A DNA stretch of 64,000 bases from the NCBI RefSeq assembly GCF_028747805.1, contig NZ_CP114887.1, forward strand, positions 1,171,501-1,235,500. The letters run 5' to 3'. This DNA comes from Solibacillus daqui. Its GTDB lineage: Bacteria; Bacillota; Bacilli; Bacillales_A; Planococcaceae. The notes below the pieces were generated by a model. That model was not told the DNA's origin. It ran no database searches and saw only the letters and a list, made by a program, of their open reading frames with translations. Both the position numbers and the translations under genes were made by a program. How positions within the stretch are numbered: position 1 is the stretch's first letter; every line of letters starts with the position of its first letter. Below are positions 25,740-34,554 of the stretch, one piece after another.

Positions 25740-25941
25740 GGGGGTGTCCGAGAAGTGATTCTGGGACACCCCCTTTGCGCCGAGGATGGAGGCCAGCACG
25801 ATGCTGGTCATGAATGCGTTGTCACACGATGTGACGGTTTTAGCATTCGTTCCTATTTCGACCACCGCAGAAGCACCGCCTGCAGCGGGTAATTAATACA
25901 CGAACGAAGAACTGCGCGAGAAGTATTTACTTTTCGCGCAG
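25740..25941 (-). repeat. Repeat R2, copy A (inverted relative to copy B)
   Basis: About 200 bp that are nearly the exact reverse complement of 53928-54127. In the minus orientation it holds the same module B as R1: outer GAATGC/GCATTC, inner GTCACA/TGTGAC, third CCAGCA/TGCTGG, then a GGGGTGTCC/GGACACCCC hairpin. It begins 19 nt after the fur stop and its other end forms the terminator at 25912-25950. An open frame inside it is part of the repeat. Confidence 0.92.
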
Positions 25942-25950
25942 CCTTTTTTT
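25912..25950 (+). terminator. Terminator formed by the end of repeat R2-A
   Basis: CTGCGCGA pairs with TCGCGCAG around GAAGTATTTACTTT and is followed by CCTTTTTTT. It probably ends fur transcription. Confidence 0.8.
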
Positions 25951-25989
25951 CTGCTTAAATATTGTTAGCAGGGAATAGGTGAAAAAGTT

Positions 25990-27309
25990 TTATAACAGTT
26001 CTAAAACGTCATGAAGTTTTTTCACATCTAAATATTGAATTTGTAATCCATCAATCTCGTGGATTTTAAATTCATAGTTTTCGAATATAAATGATTCGTC
26101 CGATTGTAGTTCAGGCATGTTCGCAAAGTACCAACCACCGATTGTATCGATATTTGGATCTTCAATATCTAAGTGTAACAACTTACAAACATCGTCAACT
26201 AACACTTTCGAATAAATTAAGTAATGGTCATCACCAATTTTACGAATGTTTGGGATTTCATCATCGTCAAACTCATCGCGAATTTCTCCAACAAGCTCTT
26301 CTAAAATATCTTCTACTGTTACCATACCACTAGTTCCACCATATTCATCTAACAAAATCGCAATATGAATACGTTTCTTTTGCATAATTTGTAGTAGGTT
26401 TTGAATTGGTGTCGTTTCTATAATACGAATCATTGGATTGATATAGTCTTCTAGTTTAAAAGATGCAGAAACAATACGATTGTTCATTCCTAATGTTAGG
26501 AAGTCTTTAATATTTAAAAAACCTAAAATATTGTCGCGGTCACCGTCGTAAACTGGGTAACGAGTGTAGCGTTCTTCTGATATTTGCGTTAAAACCTCTT
26601 CAAAAGTTGCCGTTATGTCAAAGCCAACTATATCTGTACGGGGTACCATAATTTCACGTGCGATCTTGTCATCGAACTCAAATACATTGTTTACATATTT
26701 TAATTCAGTCATGTTAATTTCGCCTGATTTGTAGCTTTCAGATAATAGCAAGCGTAATTCTTCTTCTGTGTGTGATAGTTCATGCTCACTTGCTGGTTGC
26801 ATACCGAATGCTTTTAATAAAACACGTGCAGAACCATTTAGCAACCAGATTAATGGAAACATCAGTTTATAGAATAATTGAATTGGTTTTGCAAATGCTA
26901 ATGTAATCGCTTCAGCCTTTTGGATTGCAATTGTTTTTGGTGCTAATTCACCAACAACTACGTGGAAAAATGTTGCAAGGAAAAATGCGCCACCTAATGT
27001 AAACCAATGTACATAGTCAGTAGGAATGCCGATTGCGTCAAACAGCGGATGTAAAATAAATTCAAACGTTGATTCCCCGACCATACCAATACCAAGTGCT
27101 GTTACAGTAATCCCTAACTGACACGCTGATAAATATTCGTCCAAATGAGTTGTTACATTTTTGGCTGCCAATGAGCCGGTTTTTCCTTCAGCAACAAGCT
27201 GATCAATACGAGATTGACGGACTTTAACAATAGCAAACTCAGTTGCAACGAAAAAGGCTGTCAAGGCGATTAATACCGCGAAAATAATTAAGTTAATGAC
27301 TGTGGTCAA
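25990..27309 (-). CDS. CNNM/CorC-type membrane protein (UPF0053)
   Basis: 439 residues: an N-terminal DUF21/CNNM membrane domain (about 1-195, starting NLIIFAVLIALTAFFVATEFAIVKVRQSRIDQL), paired CBS domains (about 205-335, with IMVPRTDIVGFD and LLDEYGGTSGMVTVEDILEELVGEI), and a C-terminal CorC_HlyC domain. Such proteins export or sense magnesium, like MpfA. The only in-frame start is TTG at 27309; its ribosome site lies 30 nt upstream with an 8-bp hairpin between, which would bring the two to about 7 nt. It follows a MerR gene in the same unit. Confidence 0.9.
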   Translation of the reverse strand: MTTVINLIIFAVLIALTAFFVATEFAIVKVRQSRIDQLVAEGKTGSLAAKNVTTHLDEYLSACQLGITVTALGIGMVGESTFEFILHPLFDAIGIPTDYVHWFTLGGAFFLATFFHVVVGELAPKTIAIQKAEAITLAFAKPIQLFYKLMFPLIWLLNGSARVLLKAFGMQPASEHELSHTEEELRLLLSESYKSGEINMTELKYVNNVFEFDDKIAREIMVPRTDIVGFDITATFEEVLTQISEERYTRYPVYDGDRDNILGFLNIKDFLTLGMNNRIVSASFKLEDYINPMIRIIETTPIQNLLQIMQKKRIHIAILLDEYGGTSGMVTVEDILEELVGEIRDEFDDDEIPNIRKIGDDHYLIYSKVLVDDVCKLLHLDIEDPNIDTIGGWYFANMPELQSDESFIFENYEFKIHEIDGLQIQYLDVKKLHDVLELL

Positions 27310-27347
27310 ACAAGCGTTCTACTCACGAAGTAGAACGTTCACCTCCT
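27310..27347 (-). promoter_or_regulatory. Shine-Dalgarno and start codon separated by a hairpin
   Basis: On the minus strand AGGAGGTG (27347-27340) is followed by an 8-bp perfect hairpin, CGTTCTAC/GTAGAACG (27337-27315), then CTTGT and the TTG start. With the hairpin folded, effective spacing is about 7 nt. Confidence 0.6.
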
Positions 27348-27746
27348 AGTTATTTAAAATTAATAATAGTGATTGCATAAGTGCAACACTTTCAGGTGAC
27401 ACTTTTTTCCGCAATTTTTTTCGCTCTGTGTCATCTAGATGCTCCATTAATATCGTGACGTCATGCTCAAGTTTGCGCATTTGTAGACGGATGTCCTGAA
27501 CATCGATTTCTTCTGGTGCATCCTCTGTAGGTAATAGCATTTTATGAATTTCTTCTAAACATTTACCTTGTTGTTTTTGCTGTTCAATCCAATGAATACG
27601 TTCGATCATTGTTTTATCGTAGTAGCGATAATTGGATGCCGAACGCTCTACAGTAAGCAGATTTAAATTTGTATAATAATCGATAGTTCGTTTTGTCACA
27701 CCTGTCGCAGAGGCAAGTTCTCCAATTTTTAATTTGTCGATCCCAA
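27346..27746 (-). CDS. MerR-family regulator with a frame discontinuity at its start
   Basis: About 133 residues if read from TTG 27746 with a one-base correction. The readable frame from GTG 27699 starts at VTKRTIDYYTNLNLL, in the middle of the MerR HTH. The missing part, DKLKIGELASATG, is encoded directly upstream in the same frame but has no ATG, GTG or TTG before a stop. AGGAG lies 7 nt before a TTG that is one base out of frame; one extra G in the GGG run (plus-strand CCC 27742-27744) would give MGIDKLKIGELA. The C-terminal half is a helical region. Either a real indel, a sequencing error or a rare start codon. It is followed closely by the CNNM gene. Confidence 0.7.
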
Positions 27747-27928
27747 GTTATCACTCCTATCCAAAACGTTACACTTGTAAGGATAACGTATAATATTCAA
27801 ATTGTAAAATAAACATTAACGGTGGAAAATTTTTGGTAGAAAAACAGTTTCAAGATGAATTTATGCTGCGCTTAAATAATTGGAAAGTGTTAAAATAATA
27901 AGACTAAATAGTAAGTGAGGCGATAAAT

Positions 27929-28831
27929 ATGCAAGCATTGAAAGATCCAATTGATGATTACCTTCATTTTATAAAAGTAGAACGCCAATTATCAGACAAT
28001 ACATTGCAATCTTATAAAAGAGATTTAGTATCTTATGCGCGTCATTTGTTTCATGAGCAAAAACTTGCTGACTTCAATCAAGTGCTACGCGATAATATTT
28101 TATTGTATTTAGATAGTTTGCGTGCAGTAGGAAAATCAAGTAAAACCGTTTCGCGACATATTTCATCAATTCGTTCTTTTCACCAATTTTTATTGCGTGA
28201 AAAAGTATGCGACAATGATCCGACGGTGCATCTAGAAATGCCAAAAAAAGAACAGACTTTACCGAAAGTGCTTTCAATAGAAGATATTGATGCACTCATT
28301 TCAGCACCATCAATTGAAAAGCCTCAAGGAATACGAGATATTGCAATTTTAGAGATGATGTATGGCTCAGGTATGCGGATTAGTGAATTGATTGCATTAA
28401 ATCTTGAAGATGTGCATATTACGATGGGCTTTGTGCGTGTATTTGGTAAAGGGGGGAAGGAACGTATTATTCCACTAGGGCGTGGTGCACTTACAGCATG
28501 TACCAATTATTTAAATGAGGCAAGACCGCATCTGCTCGGCAATGCCCCGAAAAATGATGCGTTTTTTATTACACAAAGAGGGAAACGATTCACTAGACAG
28601 GGCTGCTGGAAAATTATAAAAGAACATGCTCAAACGGCCGATATCACAAAAGAAATTACACCTCACGTGCTGCGTCATTCATTTGCGACCCATTTAATCG
28701 AAAACGGAGCAGACCTACGTGCAGTACAGGAATTATTAGGACATTCCGATATTTCCACAACGCAAATTTACACGCATGTAAGTAAAACAAGATTATCTGA
28801 AGTATACAAACAATTCCATCCGAGGGCGTAA
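27929..28831 (+). CDS. xerD: Site-specific tyrosine recombinase XerD
   Basis: 300 residues, full length. SAM-like N-terminal domain and catalytic domain with R150 (GSGMRISEL), K174, H246 and R249 (HVLRHSFATHL), H272 (LGHSDISTTQIYTH) and nucleophile Y281. XerD with XerC resolves chromosome dimers at dif during division. The position between fur and deoB is as in B. subtilis (ripX). Confidence 0.96.
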   Translation: MQALKDPIDDYLHFIKVERQLSDNTLQSYKRDLVSYARHLFHEQKLADFNQVLRDNILLYLDSLRAVGKSSKTVSRHISSIRSFHQFLLREKVCDNDPTVHLEMPKKEQTLPKVLSIEDIDALISAPSIEKPQGIRDIAILEMMYGSGMRISELIALNLEDVHITMGFVRVFGKGGKERIIPLGRGALTACTNYLNEARPHLLGNAPKNDAFFITQRGKRFTRQGCWKIIKEHAQTADITKEITPHVLRHSFATHLIENGADLRAVQELLGHSDISTTQIYTHVSKTRLSEVYKQFHPRA

Positions 28832-28935
28832 AGCTAATAAATTTATGAAAACCTTTTCAAAATCGGATGTCTGACCTTTATTTGTTGCAACTTATTATGT
28901 AAAATAAGAGTGTAGAAAGAGGAGTGAACAGTATA

Positions 28936-30114
28936 ATGCAACCTTTTAAAAAAATACATGTAATCGTAATGGACTCAGTAGGCATTGGTGAAGCACCAGA
29001 TGCAGACAAATTTGGTGACGTTGGCTCACATACATTAGGACATATCGCAGAAAAAATGAACGGCTTAAACATGCCAACAATGGAGAAAATGGGCTTATCG
29101 AACATTCGTGAGCTACAAGGAATCGCAAAAAGCGAATCACCAGCTGCCTATTACGGTATGATGCAAGAAGCTTCTGTTGGGAAAGATACAATGACAGGGC
29201 ATTGGGAAATCATGGGCTTAAACATCGACAAGCCATTTAAAGTATACCCTGAAGGCTTCCCACAAGATCTAATTACAAAACTAGAAGCAGCTACAGGACG
29301 CAAAGTACTTTGTAATTTACCATACAGCGGTACAGCGGTGATCGATGATTATGCGAAAGAACATATGGAAACTGGTGCAATTATTGTTTATACATCGGCG
29401 GATCCAGTCTTACAAATTGCGGCTCACGAGGAAATTATTCCAGTAGATGAATTATATAAAATATGTGAAATCGCACGTGAATTAACATTAGATCCTAAAT
29501 TTTTAGTGGGTCGCGTTATTGCACGTCCATTCGTAGGTGTGCCAGGGAACTTTACACGTACGTCGAATCGTCATGATTATGCGTTAACGCCATTTGGTCG
29601 CACAACGATGGCTGAAATGAAAGATGAAGGTTTAGATGTTATTGCGATCGGTAAAATTTCTGACATCTTTAATGGTGATGGTGTCACAGAAGCCATTCGT
29701 ACGAAAAATAATACAGACGGAATGGACAAAATGGCGGATGTCGTTCGTCGAGACTTCAATGGGTTGAGCTTCTTAAACCTAGTAGATTTCGATGCGAACT
29801 TCGGCCACCGTCGTGATCCGATCGGTTATGGCGAAGCGTTAGAAGAGTTTGACCGTCGTTTACCAGAAGTGCTTGAAGCATTATCTGAAGATGATTTATT
29901 AATAATTACGGCTGACCACGGCAATGACCCAACTTTCCCTGGTACAGACCATACCCGTGAATATGTTCCGTTAATCGTATATTCACCACGCTTTAAACAA
30001 GGTACTGAATTACCATTACGCGAAACATTCGCAGATATCGCAGCAACAGTTGCAGCAAACTTTAACATCGCTGCACCGGAATTCGGAAAGAGCTTCTTAA
30101 ATGAGTTGAAATAA
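28936..30114 (+). CDS. deoB: Phosphopentomutase (DeoB)
   Basis: About 392 residues, alkaline phosphatase superfamily. [15 protein letters not shown] starts the metal-binding fold, DTMTGHWE holds the phosphorylated threonine region, and [28 protein letters not shown] the C-terminal metal ligands. It interconverts (deoxy)ribose 1- and 5-phosphate. ATG 28936 is chosen because GAGGAGTG directly abuts the upstream GTG. It forms a salvage unit with pdp 14 nt downstream. Confidence 0.96.
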   Translation: MQPFKKIHVIVMDSVGIGEAPDADKFGDVGSHTLGHIAEKMNGLNMPTMEKMGLSNIRELQGIAKSESPAAYYGMMQEASVGKDTMTGHWEIMGLNIDKPFKVYPEGFPQDLITKLEAATGRKVLCNLPYSGTAVIDDYAKEHMETGAIIVYTSADPVLQIAAHEEIIPVDELYKICEIARELTLDPKFLVGRVIARPFVGVPGNFTRTSNRHDYALTPFGRTTMAEMKDEGLDVIAIGKISDIFNGDGVTEAIRTKNNTDGMDKMADVVRRDFNGLSFLNLVDFDANFGHRRDPIGYGEALEEFDRRLPEVLEALSEDDLLIITADHGNDPTFPGTDHTREYVPLIVYSPRFKQGTELPLRETFADIAATVAANFNIAAPEFGKSFLNELK

Positions 30115-30128
30115 GGGGGAAAATCAAC

Positions 30129-31433
30129 ATGAGAATGGTTGACATTATTGAAAAAAAGCGTAATGGCGAAGAACTATCTACACAGGAAATTCGCTTCTTT
30201 GTAGAGGGCTATACAGATGGGTCAATTCCCGATTATCAAGCAAGTGCTTTATGTATGGCGATTTATTTTCAAGACATGACTGATCGTGAACGCGCGGACT
30301 TAACAATGGCAATGGTAGAATCAGGCGACCAAATCGACCTATCTTCAATTGCTGGTGTGAAAGTAGACAAGCACTCAACTGGCGGTGTAGGTGATACAAC
30401 AACTTTACCACTTGCAGCAATGGTAGCAGCAGTTGGTGTTCCAGTTGCGAAAATGAGTGGTCGTGGTTTAGGTCATACAGGTGGTACGATTGATAAATTA
30501 GAATCAATTGAAGGGTTCCATGTTGAATTATCGAGCGAACAGTTCTCGAAACAAGTAAATGAAATTGGCATGGCGGTTATCGGACAATCTGGTAACTTAA
30601 CGCCTGCTGATAAAAAGCTATACGCATTACGAGATGTTACTGGTACCGTTTCAAGTATTCCTTTAATCGCTGGTTCTATTATGTCGAAAAAAATTGCAGC
30701 TGGCGCAGATGCTATCGTTCTTGATGTGAAAACAGGTGACGGTGCATTCATGAAAACAGTGGAAGATTCAATCAAACTTGCACAAGCAATGGTGAAAATC
30801 GGAAACAATATCGGACGTAAAACAATGGCCATTATCTCAGATATGAGCCAACCATTAGGTTTTGCAATCGGTAACGCACTTGAAGTTCAAGAAGCCATCG
30901 ATACGTTAAAAGGTAACGGTCCAGCAGACTTAAACGAGCTTTGCTATACATTAGGTGCTCAAATGGTTGTTGTTGGCGGTAAAGCTGAAACAATCGAAGA
31001 AGCACGCAAAATGCTCGAAGATGTTGTAGCAAACGGCTCAGCATTAGAAGTGCTAAAAAAATTCATCGCTGCTCAAGGTGGCGATGCTTCAGTAGTAGAA
31101 GACCCATCTCGTTTACCACAAGCAAAATTCAAAATTGAAGTACCGGCTAAACAAGATGGCTATGTTGCAAAAATCGAAGCAGATGATATCGGCACAGCTG
31201 CGATGCTACTAGGTGCAGGTCGTGCAACGAAAGAATCTGAAATCGATTTAGCAGTTGGTTTAGTACTGCATAAAAAAGTAGGTGACCAAGTGGCACAAGG
31301 TGAGTCATTAATGACGATTCATGCCAACACTGAAAATGTAGACGACGTATTAGAAAAAATCTATGCGCATTTCCACATTTCTGCTGATAAGGTAGAAGTA
31401 CCAAAATTAATCGAAGCGATTATTACAGAGTAG
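30129..31433 (+). CDS. pdp: Pyrimidine-nucleoside phosphorylase
   Basis: 434 residues. The family signature [20 protein letters not shown] and [19 protein letters not shown] bind phosphate and nucleoside. It splits uridine and thymidine to base and sugar 1-phosphate, which DeoB then converts. AAGGGGGAAAA precedes the ATG. In B. subtilis the purine phosphorylase pupG and dacF occupy this slot. Confidence 0.96.
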   Translation: MRMVDIIEKKRNGEELSTQEIRFFVEGYTDGSIPDYQASALCMAIYFQDMTDRERADLTMAMVESGDQIDLSSIAGVKVDKHSTGGVGDTTTLPLAAMVAAVGVPVAKMSGRGLGHTGGTIDKLESIEGFHVELSSEQFSKQVNEIGMAVIGQSGNLTPADKKLYALRDVTGTVSSIPLIAGSIMSKKIAAGADAIVLDVKTGDGAFMKTVEDSIKLAQAMVKIGNNIGRKTMAIISDMSQPLGFAIGNALEVQEAIDTLKGNGPADLNELCYTLGAQMVVVGGKAETIEEARKMLEDVVANGSALEVLKKFIAAQGGDASVVEDPSRLPQAKFKIEVPAKQDGYVAKIEADDIGTAAMLLGAGRATKESEIDLAVGLVLHKKVGDQVAQGESLMTIHANTENVDDVLEKIYAHFHISADKVEVPKLIEAIITE

Positions 31434-31441
31434 TTTATAGA

Positions 31442-31482
31442 AAAGCTTATTGCGATTAGAAATTTTGCAGTAAGCTTTTTTG
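31442..31482 (+). terminator. Terminator after pdp
   Basis: AAAAGCTTA and TGC pair with GCA and TAAGCTTTT with one mismatch; six T follow. Confidence 0.85.
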
Positions 31483-31582
31483 CTCTTTGAAAAATTTTAA
31501 AATGTGATAAAATGTGTATATTAATACTATTTTGTGAATAATATTTTCTGTTTTAATCATTAATTTGTAAAGAAGGGGTCTT

Positions 31583-33340
31583 ATGCAATTGAAGTGGTCG
31601 GGGAGATTTGAGGGGTATACATTTGCACATTTTAAAAAGGATTTAATTTCGGGAACAATTGTTGGGATTATCGCAATTCCACTGGCGATGTCTTTTGCAA
31701 TTGCATCAGGAGTAAAACCCGAATATGGCATATACACCGCGATAATTGCAGGGATATTAATATCGCTACTAGGTGGATCAAAATACCAAATAGGTGGGCC
31801 AACTGGTGCCTTTGTTCCGGTTTTACTTGGGATTGTACTCGTTTACGGATATGAAAATCTATTAATTGCTGGACTCATGGCGGGGGTCATGCTTGTTTTA
31901 ATGGGTGTATTTAAGCTTGGCACACTCATAAAGTTCATTCCGAGACCTGTGACAGTTGGCTTTACAGCAGGGATTGCGGTCATCATTTTTACCGGACAAG
32001 TTGGTAATTTTTTAGGTCTATCGAATATGCAACAGCATGAAAAGTTTCATATGAATGTGCTAGAAATTGCTTCAAATATGAGCACATTCAATTATTATAG
32101 TGTGCTTGTAGCGGGAATTTGCCTTGCGCTTATTTTACTAACACCTCGCCTATTACCAAAAGTTCCAGGTACGCTTGTTGGCATTATTGTGTCTACTATT
32201 ATTGCAGTGCTGTTTTTACAAGGACAAGTAGCGACAATCGGTTCCACATATGGTGAAATACCAAATACGTTACCTCAATTTCAAATACCTGAAATTACAT
32301 TTGAACGAATCTATTTGTTAATTGGTCCTGCATTTGTTATTGCGATGCTTGGCGGGATTGAGTCATTATTATCTGCTGTTGTCGCAGATGGAATGACAAA
32401 CAGTAAGCATAATAGTAATCGTGAACTAATCGGACAGGGAGTTGCTAATATTGTGACGCCGTTATTCGGGGGGATTCCTGCGACAGGTGCGATTGCACGT
32501 ACGGCTACAAATATTAAAACTGGCGCAACTTCACCAATGTCCGGCATCATCCACGGGGTATTTGTACTGTTAACATTAGTATTGCTCGCACCGCTTGCCG
32601 TGCATATCCCACTTGCGAGTTTAGCACCGGTGCTAATGATGGTGGCATGGAATATGAGTGAACGTCATCATTTTTTACATATTGTAAAGCTCAAATCAGG
32701 GGATTCGCTTGTACTTGTTATTACGTTTTTATTAACCGTATTTACGAGCTTAACATTTGCGGTGCAGGTAGGCTTAATTTTAGCGGTTATCCTATTTGCG
32801 AAACGAATGAGTGATATGCTAACGGTAACAAAGGTGCTACCGAATTTAGAAGAGCATGGTGGGAAGTTGCAATCGCAAATGGTGTCAGATACACATGATT
32901 GTCCGCAAATTAGTGTTTATACAATTGATGGACCATTATTTTTTGGCGCGGCTCAAACGTTTGAACAATCAATATTAAATACACTTCATTATCGACCAGC
33001 AGTATTTATAATGCGCTTAGGAAAGGTACCTTATATTGATTCAACCGGTGAGGAATATTTCCGAAGCATCGTACGTGATTTCCAAAACAATGGTGGGATG
33101 ATACTTGTCAGTGGTGTACAGCCAAGTTTACAAATCATGCTTGAACGCAACGGATTACTTGAATTGATTGGTGCGGATCATTTTTATGCATCAACAGGCG
33201 AGGCAATTTCTGAAGCAATTTCAATTATTAATCAAAACAAATGCTTTGGCTGTAAGCATTTTGCGTTTCGTGAATGTCAGCAGCTTGCGAATGGTGAGCA
33301 ATTAGAACAACCAAAACAACTTATAGAAACAACCATTTAA
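31583..33340 (+). CDS. SulP-family anion transporter with STAS domain
   Basis: 585 residues. The membrane part (about 20-420) begins KKDLISGTIVGIIAIPLAMSFAIASGVKPEYGIYTAI, the SulP signature, and includes GGIPATGAIARTATNIKTGA. A cytoplasmic STAS domain follows (about 440-555, IYTIDGPLFFGAAQTFE). SulP proteins carry sulfate, bicarbonate or related anions; the substrate is not set by sequence alone. The C-terminal tail has a cysteine group, CFGCKHFAFREC, an uncommon addition that could bind metal. Repeat R1c starts on its stop codon. Confidence 0.9.
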   Translation: MQLKWSGRFEGYTFAHFKKDLISGTIVGIIAIPLAMSFAIASGVKPEYGIYTAIIAGILISLLGGSKYQIGGPTGAFVPVLLGIVLVYGYENLLIAGLMAGVMLVLMGVFKLGTLIKFIPRPVTVGFTAGIAVIIFTGQVGNFLGLSNMQQHEKFHMNVLEIASNMSTFNYYSVLVAGICLALILLTPRLLPKVPGTLVGIIVSTIIAVLFLQGQVATIGSTYGEIPNTLPQFQIPEITFERIYLLIGPAFVIAMLGGIESLLSAVVADGMTNSKHNSNRELIGQGVANIVTPLFGGIPATGAIARTATNIKTGATSPMSGIIHGVFVLLTLVLLAPLAVHIPLASLAPVLMMVAWNMSERHHFLHIVKLKSGDSLVLVITFLLTVFTSLTFAVQVGLILAVILFAKRMSDMLTVTKVLPNLEEHGGKLQSQMVSDTHDCPQISVYTIDGPLFFGAAQTFEQSILNTLHYRPAVFIMRLGKVPYIDSTGEEYFRSIVRDFQNNGGMILVSGVQPSLQIMLERNGLLELIGADHFYASTGEAISEAISIINQNKCFGCKHFAFRECQQLANGEQLEQPKQLIETTI

Positions 33341-33460
33341 CTTGTCTCAGAAGGGGGTAAAACCCCGTGAAGAAAATTTGTTCCACGGCGTATGTCACAG
33401 ATTTTTTTTCGAGCAAGCTCAAAAAAAATCTGGAAGCAATTACGCTGAGGCGAAATTGAT
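33337..33460 (+). repeat. Repeat R1c, left end plus module C
   Basis: Starts TTAACTTGTCTCAG, with the TAA being the sulP stop codon. Module B is absent. Module C is present: ATGTCACAGATTTTTTTT, GAGCAAGCTC, AAAAATCTGG, then a decayed CAATTACGC/GCGAAATTG hairpin ending at about 33460. Confidence 0.82.
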
Positions 33461-33462
33461 CG

Positions 33463-33511
33463 AAACAACTGTCTAAAAGGGTAGCATCCTTTTTCAGACG
33501 GTTGTTTTTTT
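33463..33511 (+). terminator. Terminator after sulP and R1c
   Basis: AACAAC, GTCT and AAAAGG pair with CCTTTT, AGAC and GTTGTT with small mismatches, followed by a T run. Confidence 0.85.
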
Positions 33512-33513
33512 GT

Positions 33514-33590
33514 TTGGTGGATAAAAAAGTATAAGTTTTTTAATGTAACCTACATAAGAAAAGACATCAACTCGCGCTCTTTTGCGCGAG
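33514..33590 (+). repeat. Repeat R3, second copy with complete hairpin
   Basis: Resembles 19288-19350 over about 63 bp, then continues through CAACTCGCGC, a TCTTTT loop and GCGCGAGTTG, a perfect 10-bp stem followed by TATTTTTC, which can act as a terminator. Confidence 0.78.
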
Positions 33591-33688
33591 TTGTATTTTT
33601 CTAACCGAAAATGATTAAAACATAGAATTTTTACCTATACTGCATCTAGCTGTCGTAAATCCACTACTTATAGCGAACGTGCACTTGT

Positions 33689-33697
33689 TTTGTCAAC
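33689..33697 (+). promoter_or_regulatory. Possible Spo0A box
   Basis: TTTGTCAAC matches 8 of 9 positions of the 0A box TTTGTCRAA and lies just upstream of the sigma-H -35. A weaker TGTCGTA is at about 33651-33657. Spo0A-P with sigma-H activates spoIIA in B. subtilis. Confidence 0.5.
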
Positions 33698-33700
33698 GTG

Positions 33701-33729
33701 ATAGGAAAACGACTTTAGTTGCCGAATAT
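33701..33729 (+). promoter_or_regulatory. Sigma-H promoter of the spoIIA operon
   Basis: ATAGGAAAA, an 11-nt spacer and GCCGAATAT match every position of the sigma-H consensus RNAGGAWWW-N11-12-RNNGAATWW. It ends 25 nt before spoIIAA. Confidence 0.88.
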
Positions 33730-33753
33730 CGAAGCTAGAAGGAGGCGGCATGT

Positions 33754-34116
33754 ATGAATTTTAATGTAACGATGTACCCGAATCAGCTATTAATTGTGAA
33801 GCTTTATGGAGAGCTCGATCATCATCAAACCGAAAAAATACGCGGAGATATTTCGAAAGCAATTTTGCAAGGAGATGTACGGCTGCTTGTTTGGAATTTA
33901 GAGCATTTGCAATTTATGGATAGCGCGGGAATTGGATTAGTACTTGGGCGAATGCGTGAACTAAGGGCAGTAGATGGAGAAACAATGCTGCTTAACCCAT
34001 CACCAACAATGCAAAAAATCTTTCAATTTTCAGGGTTATCAAAATTTATATGCTTTGCGACAGAGGAACAGGTCATTTTACGTAGCAAGGGGGATTTTCA
34101 ATGGATAACGAAATGA
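33754..34116 (+). CDS. spoIIAA: Anti-anti-sigma factor SpoIIAA
   Basis: 120 residues, STAS fold. FMDSAGIGLVLGRM carries the phosphorylated serine (S57). Unphosphorylated SpoIIAA frees sigma-F from SpoIIAB in the forespore. GAAGGAGGCGG gives 8-nt spacing to the ATG. It overlaps spoIIAB by 16 nt. Confidence 0.97.
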   Translation: MNFNVTMYPNQLLIVKLYGELDHHQTEKIRGDISKAILQGDVRLLVWNLEHLQFMDSAGIGLVLGRMRELRAVDGETMLLNPSPTMQKIFQFSGLSKFICFATEEQVILRSKGDFQWITK

Positions 34117-34541
34117 CACTTACATTTTTAGCGCGTAGTGAAAATGAAAGCTTGGCACGTATTGCGGTAACAAGCTTTATGGCGCAATTAGATCCGACCG
34201 TTGAAGAACTGTCTGAATGCAAAACAATCGTATCAGAGGCAGTATCGAATGCGATTATTCATGGCTATGCAAATAATCCAAACGGCATGATTACAGTCCA
34301 TGCCACGCGCTTTGGTGCAGAAATAAGTGTGGCAATTAAGGATGAAGGCTGTGGAATTGCCAATATTGAGCAAGCACGCGAGCCATTATATACTACAAAA
34401 CCAGAGTTAGAACGTTCAGGCATGGGCTTTACGATTATGGAAAGTTTTGCTGATTTTTTACAAATCGAATCAACGCTTGGTGAAGGAACAATTATCACTT
34501 TTACAAAGCAAATTTCCCCACTACAAGCATTTGTGACGTAA
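34101..34541 (+). CDS. spoIIAB: Anti-sigma-F factor and SpoIIAA kinase, SpoIIAB
   Basis: 146 residues, GHKL ATPase. EAVSNAIIHGY (N box), DEGCGI (G1) and RSGMGFTIMESFADF (G2) bind ATP. It holds sigma-F inactive and phosphorylates SpoIIAA. Gene order and overlap are standard. Confidence 0.97.
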   Translation: MDNEMTLTFLARSENESLARIAVTSFMAQLDPTVEELSECKTIVSEAVSNAIIHGYANNPNGMITVHATRFGAEISVAIKDEGCGIANIEQAREPLYTTKPELERSGMGFTIMESFADFLQIESTLGEGTIITFTKQISPLQAFVT

Positions 34542-34554
34542 CGACTATAGGGGG

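Noticed and set aside
25656-25865. Open frame of 69 codons (minus strand) sharing TNAKTVTSCDNAFMTSIVLASILGAKG with a frame at 54004-54213
   Set aside because: Both frames lie in the two copies of repeat R2 and translate its hairpin module; they diverge outside the repeat and lack ribosome sites. The shared peptide reflects repeated DNA, not a protein family.
28884-28915. CTTATT/AATAAG palindrome before deoB as a DeoR operator
   Set aside because: Too short and AT-rich to tell from chance; no known operator match.
30178-30507. Long minus-strand frames inside deoB, pdp, glnA and floT
   Set aside because: They are shadows of strong coding genes on the opposite strand, with odd composition and no ribosome sites.
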